Positions 8,235 to 17,566 are shown, numbered from the stretch's first letter. The stretch is 64,000 nt of DNA from JAXGMV01 sp040772085 (GCA_040772085.1 JAXGYU010000001.1:682001-746000), one strand, 5' to 3'. Notes: generated by a model from the sequence alone, not told the origin. Numbers and translations: made by a program.

Positions 8235-9734
8235 TTAATCAATCCATCCGAAAGACTTGCTGACAGCCTTCTGCCACTGACTGACCAGATGTGCCCTGAT
8301 CTCGTCACTGGTGTCCGGCTGCCAGGTCTTCGATTTCTGCCAGTTCTCGCGCAATTCATCAATGCCTGACCAGAAGCCAGTTGCCAGACCCGCGCTGTAT
8401 GCCGCACCCAGGGCGGTCGTCTCAGTCACAGTCGGTTTGACAACGGGGCAGTTAAGCAAGTCAGCCTGGAATTGCATCAGGGTCTCATTCACCACCATGC
8501 CGCCATCCACTTTGAGCTGCTTGATCTGAATGCCCGAATCCTTCGTCATGGCGCTGACCACCTCATAGGTCTGATAGGCCGTGGCTTCCAGTGTGGCGCG
8601 GGCGAGATGACCTCGGTTGGCGTAACTGGTCAGACCTACGATGACGCCGCGGGCGTCATTACGCCAGTAGGGCGCGAACAAGCCGGAAAAAGCCGGCACG
8701 ATATAGACATCACCATTGTCCTGGACGGTCTGGGCAAGCGCCTCGATCTCCGATGAGCTTTTGATAATGCCCAGGTTGTCACGCAGCCATTTCACCAGCG
8801 CGCCGGCATACGCAATCGAGCCTTCCAGACAATAGATGGGCGGTTTGCCTTCGAGCTGATAACCCAGCGTGGTCAGCAGCCCATGCTCGCTGATGACGGG
8901 CTTCTCGCCAGTATTCATCAGCAGAAAACAGCCGGTGCCGTAAGTGTTCTTGGCTTCGCCGGGGTCAAAGCAGGTCTGGCCGAACAGTGCCGCCTGCTGG
9001 TCGCCCAGAACGCCGGAAACGGGGACGCCCTCGAGGATATCCAGCCTGGCCTGTCCGCGAACCATCGAGGAGGGCTTAATCGCCGGCAGAATGTATCGGG
9101 GAATGCCGAAGATTTCCAGCAGTTCCTGATCCCAGTCGAGGGTAGTCAGGTCCATCAGCATCGTGCGTGACGCGTTGCTGACATCCGTCAGGTGCAGTCC
9201 GCCGTTGATGCCGCCGGTCAGGTTCCAGAGCAGCCAGGTGTCGATTGTGCCCGCCATGGCATTCCCTTGCTGGACATTCTCGCGCACTTCAGCGACGTTC
9301 TCAATCAGCCAGCGCAGTTTCGGCGCCGAGAAATAGGTTGCCACAGGCAGGCCAGTCTTGTTTCTGAACGCGTCGCCGCCGTATTGTTTGCTCAGGATAT
9401 TGCAGATGTCGCTCGTGCGGGTGTCCTGCCAGACGATGGCGTTGTAGAACGGGTCGCCGGTCAGCCGGTCCCAGATAACGACCGTCTCCCGCTGATTGGT
9501 AATGCCGATCGAATCAAAATCCTGGCGCGTAAGGCCGTTTTCAGCCAGCGCTTTTTCCAGCAACTGGCGGGTTATTTCCCAAATTTCAGTAGCATTATGC
9601 TCGACCCAGCCCGGCTTGGGCGTGATCTGCCGGTGTTCTTTTTGCTCAATCGCGACTACGGCACCACGTTTGTCAAACAAAATCACCCGCGTGCTTGTTG
9701 TTCCCTGGTCAATCGCAGCAACAAATCGGCTCAT
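8235..9734 (-). CDS. glpK: glycerol kinase
   Basis: The 499-residue product has the standard glycerol kinase length. It starts MSRFVAAIDQGTTSTRVILF, the first phosphate-binding motif of FGGY kinases, and contains VIWDRLTGDPFYNAIVWQDT, GDQQAALFGQTCFDPGEAKN and the second FGGY signature near GGMVVNETLMQFQADLL. It phosphorylates glycerol to glycerol 3-phosphate with ATP. It is the first gene of a two-gene operon with the GlpA-like dehydrogenase. No glycerol facilitator gene is seen nearby. Confidence 0.97.
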   Translation of the reverse strand: MSRFVAAIDQGTTSTRVILFDKRGAVVAIEQKEHRQITPKPGWVEHNATEIWEITRQLLEKALAENGLTRQDFDSIGITNQRETVVIWDRLTGDPFYNAIVWQDTRTSDICNILSKQYGGDAFRNKTGLPVATYFSAPKLRWLIENVAEVRENVQQGNAMAGTIDTWLLWNLTGGINGGLHLTDVSNASRTMLMDLTTLDWDQELLEIFGIPRYILPAIKPSSMVRGQARLDILEGVPVSGVLGDQQAALFGQTCFDPGEAKNTYGTGCFLLMNTGEKPVISEHGLLTTLGYQLEGKPPIYCLEGSIAYAGALVKWLRDNLGIIKSSSEIEALAQTVQDNGDVYIVPAFSGLFAPYWRNDARGVIVGLTSYANRGHLARATLEATAYQTYEVVSAMTKDSGIQIKQLKVDGGMVVNETLMQFQADLLNCPVVKPTVTETTALGAAYSAGLATGFWSGIDELRENWQKSKTWQPDTSDEIRAHLVSQWQKAVSKSFGWID

Positions 9735-9767
9735 GAGACCTCAGTTGAATTGAATGGATGTCTGTCT

Positions 9768-9789
9768 TGATATAATCACCTCTATTATA
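9768..9789. promoter_or_regulatory. divergent extended -10 promoters, rmlA (+) and glpK (-)
   Basis: On the plus strand TGATATAAT (9768-9776) is an extended -10 for rmlA. On the minus strand TGCTATAAT (ending at 9784) is an extended -10 for glpK. Both are near-perfect and their downstream regions overlap, so the two polymerases would compete for the same 30 bp. Confidence 0.6.
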
Positions 9790-9814
9790 GCAAGCATAAC
9801 CACGTGAGGTGCGC

Positions 9815-10696
9815 ATGAAGGGTATCATTTTAGCTGGGGGCAAGGGAACACGACTTTATCCATTGACTTTGGGGATCAGCAAGCAGTTGCTGCCCGTTTT
9901 CGACAAACCGATGATCTACTATCCGCTTTCGATGCTGATGCTGGCTGGCATCCGGGAGATATTGATCATCACCACCAGCCGCGACCAGCCGGCGTTCAGG
10001 CAGATGCTGGGCGATGGCAGCCAGTGGGGACTTGACTTCACTTACGCCGTTCAGGATCAGGCAGTAGGCTTGCCCGACGCGTTCATCATCGGCGAGGACT
10101 TTATTGGCAATGAGCCTGTCTGCCTGATGCTGGGTGACAATATATTCTTCGGTTCCGGCCTGGCGCCGCGGCTGGAATCCGCATCGCAACTCAAAGATGG
10201 GGCAGTAATTTTCGCCTACCCAGTACGCGATCCGGAGCGTTATGGCGTGGTCGAGTTTGACGATCAGAATAAAGTTCTCTCTCTGGAAGAGAAACCCAAA
10301 GCGCCTAAATCAAATTTCGCGGTGCCCGGCATCTATTTTTATGATGGTCAGGTCGCAGCGCTCTCACGTGATTTAAAACCGTCGCCGCGCGGTGAAGTGG
10401 AGATCACCGATCTGAACCGCTGCTATCTGGAGCAGGGCAACCTGAGCGTGGAGGTGCTTGGCCGCGGTATTGCCTGGCTTGATGCCGGTACGCACGAATC
10501 ACTTTTGCAGGCGTCCAGCTTTGTTCAGGCCGTGGAAGAACGGCAGGGCTTGATGATTGCCTGTCCGGAAGAAATTGCCTATCGGATGGGGTTTATCGAC
10601 CTCGATAAGCTGACGGAAGTCTCAAGCAAATACAGCGGGAATCACTACGCCGAATACCTGGCGGAACTGGTCGCGGAAGAGAAAAACAATGCTTAA
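9815..10696 (+). CDS. rmlA: glucose-1-phosphate thymidylyltransferase
   Basis: From the ATG at 9815 (GAGGT 4 nt upstream) the product is 293 residues and begins MKGIILAGGKGTRLYPLTLG, the nucleotidyltransferase signature of RmlA. It continues with KQLLPVFDKPMIYYPLSMLM, CLMLGDNIFFG and EITDLNRCYLE. It makes dTDP-glucose from dTTP and glucose 1-phosphate, the first step to dTDP-rhamnose and other deoxysugars. The rmlB, rmlC and rmlD genes are not next to it, so this gene stands alone between glpK and a convergent RNA methyltransferase. Confidence 0.95.
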   Translation: MKGIILAGGKGTRLYPLTLGISKQLLPVFDKPMIYYPLSMLMLAGIREILIITTSRDQPAFRQMLGDGSQWGLDFTYAVQDQAVGLPDAFIIGEDFIGNEPVCLMLGDNIFFGSGLAPRLESASQLKDGAVIFAYPVRDPERYGVVEFDDQNKVLSLEEKPKAPKSNFAVPGIYFYDGQVAALSRDLKPSPRGEVEITDLNRCYLEQGNLSVEVLGRGIAWLDAGTHESLLQASSFVQAVEERQGLMIACPEEIAYRMGFIDLDKLTEVSSKYSGNHYAEYLAELVAEEKNNA

Positions 10697-10724
10697 TGCG
10701 CGTAGCCACAAGGTTAAGTAAGTT

Positions 10725-11360
10725 TTAAACACGAAAGCGGAGCGTATAGATCGCGATTCCATAAGCGACCGCGACATTTAGTGATTCTTTTCTTCCCAAC
10801 ATTGGCAGGTTGACTAAAGCATCTGCCATCTCACGGATGGCTGGGTCGATGCCATCGTTCTCGTTACCGAGTACCAGCAGGATGGGTGCGTTGCTGATGC
10901 TATCCAAACGACTGAAAAGGTCTGTGCTGCCCACACCGCCTTCCAGGCAAATGATTTGGTACCCCTTTTGCTTCAATTTTGCTGCAACCTCAGTCCCGTT
11001 CCAATCCTGAGACCAGGGCACGGTTTGCTCAGCACCGAGCGCGGTTTTTGCCACGCCGGCGTGCGTTGGGGGCGGCGTGATGCCGCACAAATGGATGTGT
11101 CGTACACCAGCGCCATCGCTGGTGCGGAAGATCGAGCCGACATTGTAAGCCGATCGGATATTGTCCAGCAGCACCTCGATCGTTTGCGCGGCATCTGACA
11201 AGCGCTGGTCGAGCTGATCAGGTGCATGCCAGGCGACTTTTTCGACCGGAGAACCGCATTTCGGACAATAGAGTACATCTGTCTCGACACCGCTCCCAGG
11301 AAAACGGAACGCGCAGGCAGGTTTCAAACATTGGTAAATTAATGAAGATTTTTGTATCAT
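10725..11360 (-). CDS. SpoU/TrmH-family RNA 2'-O-methyltransferase with N-terminal zinc ribbon
   Basis: The 211-residue product starts with a Cys4 zinc ribbon (C-x4-C, then C-P-K-C-G, about residues 11-37), followed by a SpoU methyltransferase domain. The domain includes NIRSAYNVGSIFRTSDGAGV (motif 1), LVLGNENDGIDPAI (motif 2) and LPMLGRKESLNVAVAYGIAI (motif 3), which form the trefoil knot that binds SAM. It probably methylates a ribose 2'-OH in tRNA or rRNA; the zinc ribbon may help recognise RNA. I chose the ATG at 11360 because the domain begins there. It has no Shine-Dalgarno sequence, but a TATAAT box ends 12 nt upstream, so the mRNA would be almost leaderless. Confidence 0.85.
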   Translation of the reverse strand: MIQKSSLIYQCLKPACAFRFPGSGVETDVLYCPKCGSPVEKVAWHAPDQLDQRLSDAAQTIEVLLDNIRSAYNVGSIFRTSDGAGVRHIHLCGITPPPTHAGVAKTALGAEQTVPWSQDWNGTEVAAKLKQKGYQIICLEGGVGSTDLFSRLDSISNAPILLVLGNENDGIDPAIREMADALVNLPMLGRKESLNVAVAYGIAIYTLRFRV

Positions 11361-11370
11361 AGAGACCGAT

Positions 11371-11380
11371 ATATTATAAA
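11371..11380. promoter_or_regulatory. symmetric -10 region shared by divergent genes
   Basis: ATATTATAAA reads as TATAAT on the minus strand (11378-11373) and TATAAA on the plus strand (11375-11380). Only 37 bases separate the two start codons, so one AT-rich core probably serves both directions. Confidence 0.5.
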
Positions 11381-11397
11381 ATAGTCGTGGGCGGACC

Positions 11398-12285
11398 ATG
11401 GAAATATACGGCGGCATTGAAGCAGGTGGGACAAAATTTGTTTGCGCGGTCGGTTTCGAACCTGGCCGCCTGTTGCATAAAGCCTCATTCAAAACGACAT
11501 CCTGGCAGGAAACCCTTGAAAAGTCTGCTCAATTCTTCACAGATCTGGTAACAGGACAGAATTTTGAGCTCAAAAGTATCGGCATTGCCAGCTTTGGACC
11601 GCTTGATCTCGATCACACTTCCGAACATTACGGCACGATCATCAATTCGCCGAAAGTCGGCTGGAACGGCGTCAACCTGCGCCGTGAGCTCGAACAGACG
11701 CTCGATGTCCCTGTAAAGATTGACACTGATGTTAATGGCGCGGCGCTGGCGGAGTATAAACTCGGCGCCGGGCGCGGTTCGAAGCTGTTTGTTTATTACA
11801 CGATCGGGACAGGAATCGGCGCCAGCATATACCATGACGGCAAACCGCTGCATGGCAAATATCACAACGAGATGGGACACGTCATTCTGCCGCAGAATCC
11901 CGTTGAGGACAGTTTCCTCGGATGCTGCCCGTATCACGGCAATTGTCTGGAAGGTCTGGCGTCCGGCACCGCAATGCAGCAGCGCTGGGGTGTGATCCCG
12001 GAGGTACTGCCGCAGGCGCATCCCGGCTGGCAGCTTGAGGCAAAATACATCGCCAAGGCGCTGCACAACACCTGGCTGAGTTTCACACCCGAGAAAATCA
12101 TCCTCGGCGGCGGGGTGATGCATCATCCCGGGCTGCTTGAGAAAGTTCGGCTTGAGTTCGCTGAGCGGAGTGCCAGTTACCCGGTACAGCTTTCGCAGAC
12201 CGAAATAGAGAATCTACTCGTAGCGCCGGCTTTAGGGGATGATGCCGGCATCCACGGCGCACTGCTGCTGGCTATGCTTAAATAA
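11398..12285 (+). CDS. ROK family fructokinase
   Basis: The 295-residue protein starts MEIYGGIEAGGTKFVCAVG, the phosphate-binding motif of ROK sugar kinases. It has the zinc-binding region HNEMGHVILPQNPVEDSFLG followed by CCPYHGNCLEGLASG, which matches ScrK/GmuE-type fructokinases (His plus three Cys). It phosphorylates fructose, and perhaps mannose, to the 6-phosphate. The ATG has only a weak GGGCGGA upstream. Its stop overlaps the convergent tal-pgi gene by 8 bases. Fructose 6-phosphate is a substrate of that neighbour, so the placement makes metabolic sense. Confidence 0.9.
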   Translation: MEIYGGIEAGGTKFVCAVGFEPGRLLHKASFKTTSWQETLEKSAQFFTDLVTGQNFELKSIGIASFGPLDLDHTSEHYGTIINSPKVGWNGVNLRRELEQTLDVPVKIDTDVNGAALAEYKLGAGRGSKLFVYYTIGTGIGASIYHDGKPLHGKYHNEMGHVILPQNPVEDSFLGCCPYHGNCLEGLASGTAMQQRWGVIPEVLPQAHPGWQLEAKYIAKALHNTWLSFTPEKIILGGGVMHHPGLLEKVRLEFAERSASYPVQLSQTEIENLLVAPALGDDAGIHGALLLAMLK

Positions 12286-14995
12286 CCAATTTTGCGAGCT
12301 CGGCAACACCAGGTTTCCTGAAATGCAGGTGCAGCACCCTGCGGTCCAATCCCGCTAACGCTTCGATATCGCCAAGCGCCTGGGCGTTGAGCAACGTGCC
12401 AAAGCTCATCCCTTCATCCGGGATGTCAATATCCTTTTCAGCAGTCTGGGTGATAACGATGAACCAGCCATTGTTCGCGCCGCCTTTATGGAGTTGACCG
12501 GTCGAGTGCAAAAACCGCGGTCCAAACCCAAGGGTCACGGGCAATCCGCTCGCTGCGGCAACCTTTGTGCGCAAGTCTTCGAGCGTGGCAGCATAATCAG
12601 CAAGATCAGGAACGAAGGCGTTGATCGCGATATAGTCGCCTGGTTTGGTGAGCGCGAGCAACGATGCCAATGCTGCTTCAGGCTTTTGGCTGTGCAGCGC
12701 GAGGTTCGCAGTCCGCATCTCGACCTGGTCATCCGCATACAGAACTGGTCCCCAGGGCAATTGACCATCACGCTTGAAAGCCTCTACTTTGAGCTGGGTT
12801 TTGCTTTTTGTGTCCTGTACATTCGGCTGGTCAAACGCGTTGATCCCCAAATCTGCGCAGGCGACGGCAGTAGCAAATTCCCACTGGTAAAACAGGGCTG
12901 CCAGATCGTAAGGCGAACTGGCTTGAAGCGTCATGGCGGAGCGATCCTCACGCTCGGAGGCTGTGCCGGCTAGTACATGCACAAGATAGGCGTCTGCCTT
13001 TTCTTTGAACTCGTCAAATGCTTTGATGGGCACAGGCAGGATGCCTTTACCGGCTTTGCCGGTACTTTCAGCGATCAGTTGCTCCAGCCAGGCGCCGAGG
13101 GCGCTGAAGGGCTCATCAACCTTGAGAAACAGCTTGTCTCGACCGCTGGCAGCCTGATCGGCCATCAGGAAGCCCAATCTTGCCCCGGGATTTCTTGCGC
13201 CGTCCGGTTCTTTGCACGCATCTGCCATGCCGCCAGCGGCATCCAGGAATTTGCTCACATCAACCCCAATCAATGAGGCTGGTACCAGACCGAACGCGAT
13301 CAATGCCGAGAACCGACCGCCGATCGTCGGGTCCGCGTTGATGACCTCGAGGAAGCCGTTTTCGCGGCCAAATTTCTCCACGGCTGAACCGGGGTCGGTG
13401 ATGGCGATGAAATGGGCGCCGGGATCCTTGCCGAACTGCTGGGTGACCAGGTTCCAGAAATAGGTTTGCAGTACCCGTACTTCCGTTGTTGAGCCGGATT
13501 TGCTGGCTACGATAAAAAGTGTTCGCGCGAGGTCGATCCGATCCCTGACAGCAGAGATCTTGTCGGGGCTGGTGCTGTCCAGCACGAACAACTCCAGGCT
13601 GCCGGCAGGATTGGGCTGAGTGGCAAAGACTGAAGCGATCACCTCGGGTGCGAGCGATGAGCCGCCCATGCCGAGCAGAACGGCTGTCGTGAAACCACGT
13701 TCGGACACTTTTGCTTTCAGTGTTTCAAGAACAGGCAGCAGGCTTCTGCTGGTCTCAGGCGCTTCCAGCCAGCCCAACCGCTGGCAGATCTCAGCCTGAG
13801 CCGCGGGATCCGCAGACCACAGGTCAGGTTGATGCGCGTGAATGGCAGCAATCATGCCTTCCCGTCTGGCATCTCGCTCAACAAGCACGGCTTTTGCCCG
13901 TTCTGCAATGGTGTTGAGCAGCGATTGGAAAGCGTCGGCGAAGGCTTTCACACCTTCGGTTTCCAGTTCAGAAGTGACCTGATCCATCGAAATGCCGGCG
14001 GCTTCAATGGATGCCAGCGTCGCGCCTGCCCGTGTGATGTCATCCGCGGTGAAGGGATTAATCTCCAATTGCTTCAATAAGGCGGTCAGTGTCGCGGGCG
14101 GCACGGTGTTGACGGTATTATCTGCAACCAAAGTCTCAACGTACAAGACCTCAGAATAAGCCGGGTTCTTTGTACTGGTTGACGCCCAGAGGGGTCGCTG
14201 TCTGTTGCCGCCTTTGGCGGTGATATCAGGAATTTTTGCCGGTGCAAAAACGCGCAGGTATCTGTCATAGGCCTGGTAGGCATTGGCGATGGCTGCCTTG
14301 CCAAGCAAAGCCTGCAGCGCGGGCGCCTCTGCTGGGTCAGCATCGATTTTAGCCAGCAATTGCTTGTCGACCTTCGTGTCAATCCGCGAGATAAAAAATG
14401 ACGCGACCGAATGAATCTGGTCAATCGCTAATCCCCTGGTGAGGCGTTGACGCAGCCCATCCAGGTAGGCTGCCATGACCTTTTCATACCGGTCGAGTGA
14501 GAAGATCAAAGTGACATTGACATTGATACCAGCGGCAATGCTGGCTTCAATAGCCGGCAAACCAGCCAGGGTAGCGGGTATCTTCACCATCAGGTTGGGC
14601 CTGGCAACCTGATCCCAGAGGCGCTGCACCTGGTCAATCGTCTGACGGGTGTCATGGGCGAGGAAAGGATCAACTTCCAGGCTGACGTAGCCATCCTTGC
14701 GCCCGGTGCTCTCATAGACCGGCAGCAGCGCGTCAGCAGCCCGCTGAATATCCTCGATCGCGAGCGAGAAAAATATCTCTGACGGTGATTTCCTGCCCGC
14801 CAACGCCGCGATGGCACGATCATAGGTGTCTGATTTGCTGATGGCGTTGTTGAAAATGGAGGGGTTCGAGGTGACGCCGAAAACTTCGCCCTGGCTCACC
14901 ATGCGTTCAAATTCACCAGAGTCGAGCAAGCCGCGTTCGATGTTGTCGTACCAGATGGCTTGTCCAGCCTGATACAGTTTTTGCGAGTTGTTCAT
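12278..14995 (-). CDS. bifunctional transaldolase / glucose-6-phosphate isomerase
   Basis: This 905-residue protein joins two enzymes. Residues 1 to about 365 are a transaldolase: GVTSNPSIFNNAI near 40-52, LEVDPFLAHDT, and NLMVKIPAT carrying the Schiff-base lysine (Lys138). About 366 to 905 are a glucose-6-phosphate isomerase with LLGMGGSSLAPEVIA, VASKSGSTTEV and the late QLHKGGANNGWFIVIT region. The fusion links the non-oxidative pentose phosphate pathway to upper glycolysis at fructose 6-phosphate. The ATG has GGAGG 6 nt upstream. It is the last gene of the tkt-rpiB-tal/pgi operon. Both halves look intact. Confidence 0.95.
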   Translation of the reverse strand: MNNSQKLYQAGQAIWYDNIERGLLDSGEFERMVSQGEVFGVTSNPSIFNNAISKSDTYDRAIAALAGRKSPSEIFFSLAIEDIQRAADALLPVYESTGRKDGYVSLEVDPFLAHDTRQTIDQVQRLWDQVARPNLMVKIPATLAGLPAIEASIAAGINVNVTLIFSLDRYEKVMAAYLDGLRQRLTRGLAIDQIHSVASFFISRIDTKVDKQLLAKIDADPAEAPALQALLGKAAIANAYQAYDRYLRVFAPAKIPDITAKGGNRQRPLWASTSTKNPAYSEVLYVETLVADNTVNTVPPATLTALLKQLEINPFTADDITRAGATLASIEAAGISMDQVTSELETEGVKAFADAFQSLLNTIAERAKAVLVERDARREGMIAAIHAHQPDLWSADPAAQAEICQRLGWLEAPETSRSLLPVLETLKAKVSERGFTTAVLLGMGGSSLAPEVIASVFATQPNPAGSLELFVLDSTSPDKISAVRDRIDLARTLFIVASKSGSTTEVRVLQTYFWNLVTQQFGKDPGAHFIAITDPGSAVEKFGRENGFLEVINADPTIGGRFSALIAFGLVPASLIGVDVSKFLDAAGGMADACKEPDGARNPGARLGFLMADQAASGRDKLFLKVDEPFSALGAWLEQLIAESTGKAGKGILPVPIKAFDEFKEKADAYLVHVLAGTASEREDRSAMTLQASSPYDLAALFYQWEFATAVACADLGINAFDQPNVQDTKSKTQLKVEAFKRDGQLPWGPVLYADDQVEMRTANLALHSQKPEAALASLLALTKPGDYIAINAFVPDLADYAATLEDLRTKVAAASGLPVTLGFGPRFLHSTGQLHKGGANNGWFIVITQTAEKDIDIPDEGMSFGTLLNAQALGDIEALAGLDRRVLHLHFRKPGVAELAKLVI

Positions 14996-15011
14996 GCCTG
15001 CCTCCAGCGTG

Positions 15012-15458
15012 TTAGTTATTCTTTTCGATCTGCCTTACCTTGCCTGTCCGGCGGATATGGCGTTCATCTTCACAGAATTCTGCCTTGATGAACGCGGCGA
15101 CTATTTCCTTGGCAAGCTCCGAACCAATGATGCGGCTGCCAAGGCAGAGGACGTTCATACCATCGTGTTCCACGCCCTGGTGAGCGGAATAAGTATCGTG
15201 ACAGGTCGCAGCGTAGATACCCCTGATTTTGTTCGCCGCGATGCCAATGCCGACGCCTGATCCGCAAATCAGGATACCCTTCTCTGCCTCGCCAGCCAGC
15301 ACAGCCGCGCAGGCTTTCTGGGCGTAATCCGGGTAATCGACGCTTTCCAGGCTGAAGGTGCCAAAATCCAGCACCTCAGCGCCGGCTTGCTCAATTGCAG
15401 CGATAACGGCGTTTTTCAAAGTGAAGCCGGCATGATCACAACCGAGCGCGATTTTCAT
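15012..15458 (-). CDS. rpiB: ribose-5-phosphate isomerase B
   Basis: The 148-residue product begins MKIALGCDHAGFTLKNAV, the RpiB/LacAB signature, and contains GILICGSGVGIGIAANKIRG with the catalytic Cys, then RSRII-like LGSRIIGSELAKEIV. It interconverts ribulose 5-phosphate and ribose 5-phosphate. Its ATG overlaps the tkt stop by 4 bases, which indicates translational coupling. It sits between transketolase and the transaldolase fusion, completing the non-oxidative pentose phosphate set apart from the epimerase. Confidence 0.95.
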   Translation of the reverse strand: MKIALGCDHAGFTLKNAVIAAIEQAGAEVLDFGTFSLESVDYPDYAQKACAAVLAGEAEKGILICGSGVGIGIAANKIRGIYAATCHDTYSAHQGVEHDGMNVLCLGSRIIGSELAKEIVAAFIKAEFCEDERHIRRTGKVRQIEKNN

Positions 15459-17479
15459 TCCACATCTCCCTCTTCTGAAACGCCCATCAGGCGCAGAACC
15501 TGATGTTCGATGCTCTCCGGTGTCAGTCCATACTCCCGGTAGATATCCTGATAAGGCGCGGAGGCGCCAAACTTGTCGATGCCGATGATCAGTCCTTCAG
15601 AGCCAGTGTATTTCTCCCAGCCCTGGCTTACTCCGGCTTCGATCGCGACGCGGTAGCGGATGGATGACGGCAGGAGCTCATTGCGATATTGAACAGGCTG
15701 ACGCTCGAACAACTCCCAGCTCGGGAAGGAGATGACCCTGGTGTTAATGCCTTTTGACGCCAACCGGTAGGCGGTATCGAGCGCGATTGCCACCTCAGAT
15801 CCGCTTGCCATCAGCAACAGCTCCGGTTTGCCTTCACCAACCTCAGCCAGGATGTAAGCGCCTTTCAGCAGATCAGCCGCGCTGCCGCTGAGAGTTCGGT
15901 CGAAGACCGGCACATTCTGTCGGGTAAGCGCCAGTAAGGTCGGTCCGTGCCTGTTCTCGATAGCGTACTGCCAGGCGTAAGTCACTTCATTGGCATCCCC
16001 GGGACGGATAACGGTCATATTGGGGATGGCGCGTAAGGCAGCCAGATGCTCGATAGGCTGGTGCGTCGGTCCATCCTCGCCGAGACCGATGCTGTCGTGG
16101 GTCATGATCCAGATGCTGGGGATGTGTGAGAGAGCGGAAAGCCGCAGCGCAGGGCGGGCGTAATCGGTGAAGACCAGGAAGGTCGCGCCGTAAGGGATCA
16201 CGCCGCCGTGAACCGCCATACCATTGACGATTGACGCCATGCCATGCTCGCGGACGCCGAAATGGAAATTGCGACCCTGGCGGGCGTCAGCCTGGAAGGC
16301 AGGGCTGCCTTCGATGTTGGTGTTGTTGGAGGGAGCCAGATCAGCAGAACCGCCCATCAGTTCGGGCAGAACTGCGGCGAGTTTATTCAGAACCTTACCG
16401 GAAGCGCTGCGCGTAGCCATTCCCTTGGCATCCGGCGCGAATGCCGGCAGAACATCCTTCCAGCCATTTGGCAGTTTCCCAGCCAGCCGGCGCAGCAGCT
16501 CGGCATGTTCCGCCGGGAAGGATGCCGCGTAAGCAGCCAGTTTCGCATCCCAGCCGGCATGCGCTTCTGCGGCTTGCTTGCCAAGCTCCTGAAAATGAGC
16601 GGCCATATCAGCAGGAATATGGAACAGTTCATCGGCTGGCCAGCCGGCGTTCAGCTTTGCCTGGCGCAGCTCGCCCTCCGGCGGTGGGGAGCCGTGGATT
16701 TTTGGGGTATCTACGAGCGTCGGGAAGCCGTAGCCGATATGTGTTCGGCAAATGATCAGCGATGGGCGCGGGTCATGCTTGGCTGCGATGATGGCGGCAT
16801 CGATCAGGTCGACATCATTGCCATCCTCCACGTGCAGCACCTGCCAGCCATACGCCTCAAATCGCTTGCCCCGGTCTTCGGTGAAAGCCAGCTCGGTCGA
16901 CCCATCGATCGTAATGCGGTTGTCGTCGTAGAGGTAAATCAGTTTGCCTAGTTTCTGATGTCCGGCAAATGACGCTGCTTCGGCTGTCACGCCTTCCATC
17001 AGATCACCATCAGTCACGATGGCATAAACATAATGGTCAATGATTTCATGACCAGGTTTATTGAAGATGGCTGCCAGATGCGCCTCAGCAACTGCCATGC
17101 CGACACCATTGGCGAAGCCCTGACCGAGGGGGCCAGTCGTCGTTTCGACCCCGGGTGTGACGCCCACTTCAGGGTGGCCGGGGGTAAGCGAACCGAACTG
17201 CCGGAAGGATTTCAAGTCATCGAGCGTGAGCGCGAAACCGGTCAGATGCAGCAAGCTATAGAGCAGCATGGAGCCGTGACCGCCTGAGAGAATAAAGCGG
17301 TCGCGATCAGGCCAGGTTGGGTCGGAGGGGTTGAAGCGCAGATGTCTGCTCCAGATGGTGTATGCCATAGCCGCCGCGCCCATTGGCAGACCCGGATGCC
17401 CCGAATTTGCCTTGAACACTCCGTCTACTGAAAGGAATCTCAAGGTGTTGATGGCTTTCAATTGTTGTTCAGATTGCAT
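15455..17479 (-). CDS. tkt: transketolase
   Basis: The 674-residue protein has the usual transketolase size. It shows the thiamine diphosphate region GDLMEGVTAEAASFAGHQKL with DDNRITIDG, the NSGHPGLPMGAAAMAYT start, and the pyrimidine-binding domain with RFHFGVREHGMA-like NFHFGVREHGMASIVNG and DSIGLGEDGPTHQPIEHL. It transfers two-carbon units between pentose, erythrose and hexose phosphates. It is the promoter-proximal gene of the tkt-rpiB-tal/pgi operon. The ATG at 17479 has GGAG about 11 nt upstream. Divergent from the TlpA-like gene. Confidence 0.97.
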   Translation of the reverse strand: MQSEQQLKAINTLRFLSVDGVFKANSGHPGLPMGAAAMAYTIWSRHLRFNPSDPTWPDRDRFILSGGHGSMLLYSLLHLTGFALTLDDLKSFRQFGSLTPGHPEVGVTPGVETTTGPLGQGFANGVGMAVAEAHLAAIFNKPGHEIIDHYVYAIVTDGDLMEGVTAEAASFAGHQKLGKLIYLYDDNRITIDGSTELAFTEDRGKRFEAYGWQVLHVEDGNDVDLIDAAIIAAKHDPRPSLIICRTHIGYGFPTLVDTPKIHGSPPPEGELRQAKLNAGWPADELFHIPADMAAHFQELGKQAAEAHAGWDAKLAAYAASFPAEHAELLRRLAGKLPNGWKDVLPAFAPDAKGMATRSASGKVLNKLAAVLPELMGGSADLAPSNNTNIEGSPAFQADARQGRNFHFGVREHGMASIVNGMAVHGGVIPYGATFLVFTDYARPALRLSALSHIPSIWIMTHDSIGLGEDGPTHQPIEHLAALRAIPNMTVIRPGDANEVTYAWQYAIENRHGPTLLALTRQNVPVFDRTLSGSAADLLKGAYILAEVGEGKPELLLMASGSEVAIALDTAYRLASKGINTRVISFPSWELFERQPVQYRNELLPSSIRYRVAIEAGVSQGWEKYTGSEGLIIGIDKFGASAPYQDIYREYGLTPESIEHQVLRLMGVSEEGDVE

Positions 17480-17553
17480 GAGGCCAGTCTCCAGTTGTCT
17501 GATGTCAAATCTATTCTATCATTTTGTATTTTATTTACCCGCCTGCCGGAGTT

Positions 17554-17559
17554 TATAAT
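17554..17559 (+). promoter_or_regulatory. -10 box placing transcription start at the tlpA-like ATG
   Basis: TATAAT ends 7 nt before the ATG at 17567 and there is no Shine-Dalgarno at normal distance (GGAG is 15 nt away), which fits a leaderless mRNA. Confidence 0.5.
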
Positions 17560-17566
17560 TCATGCC

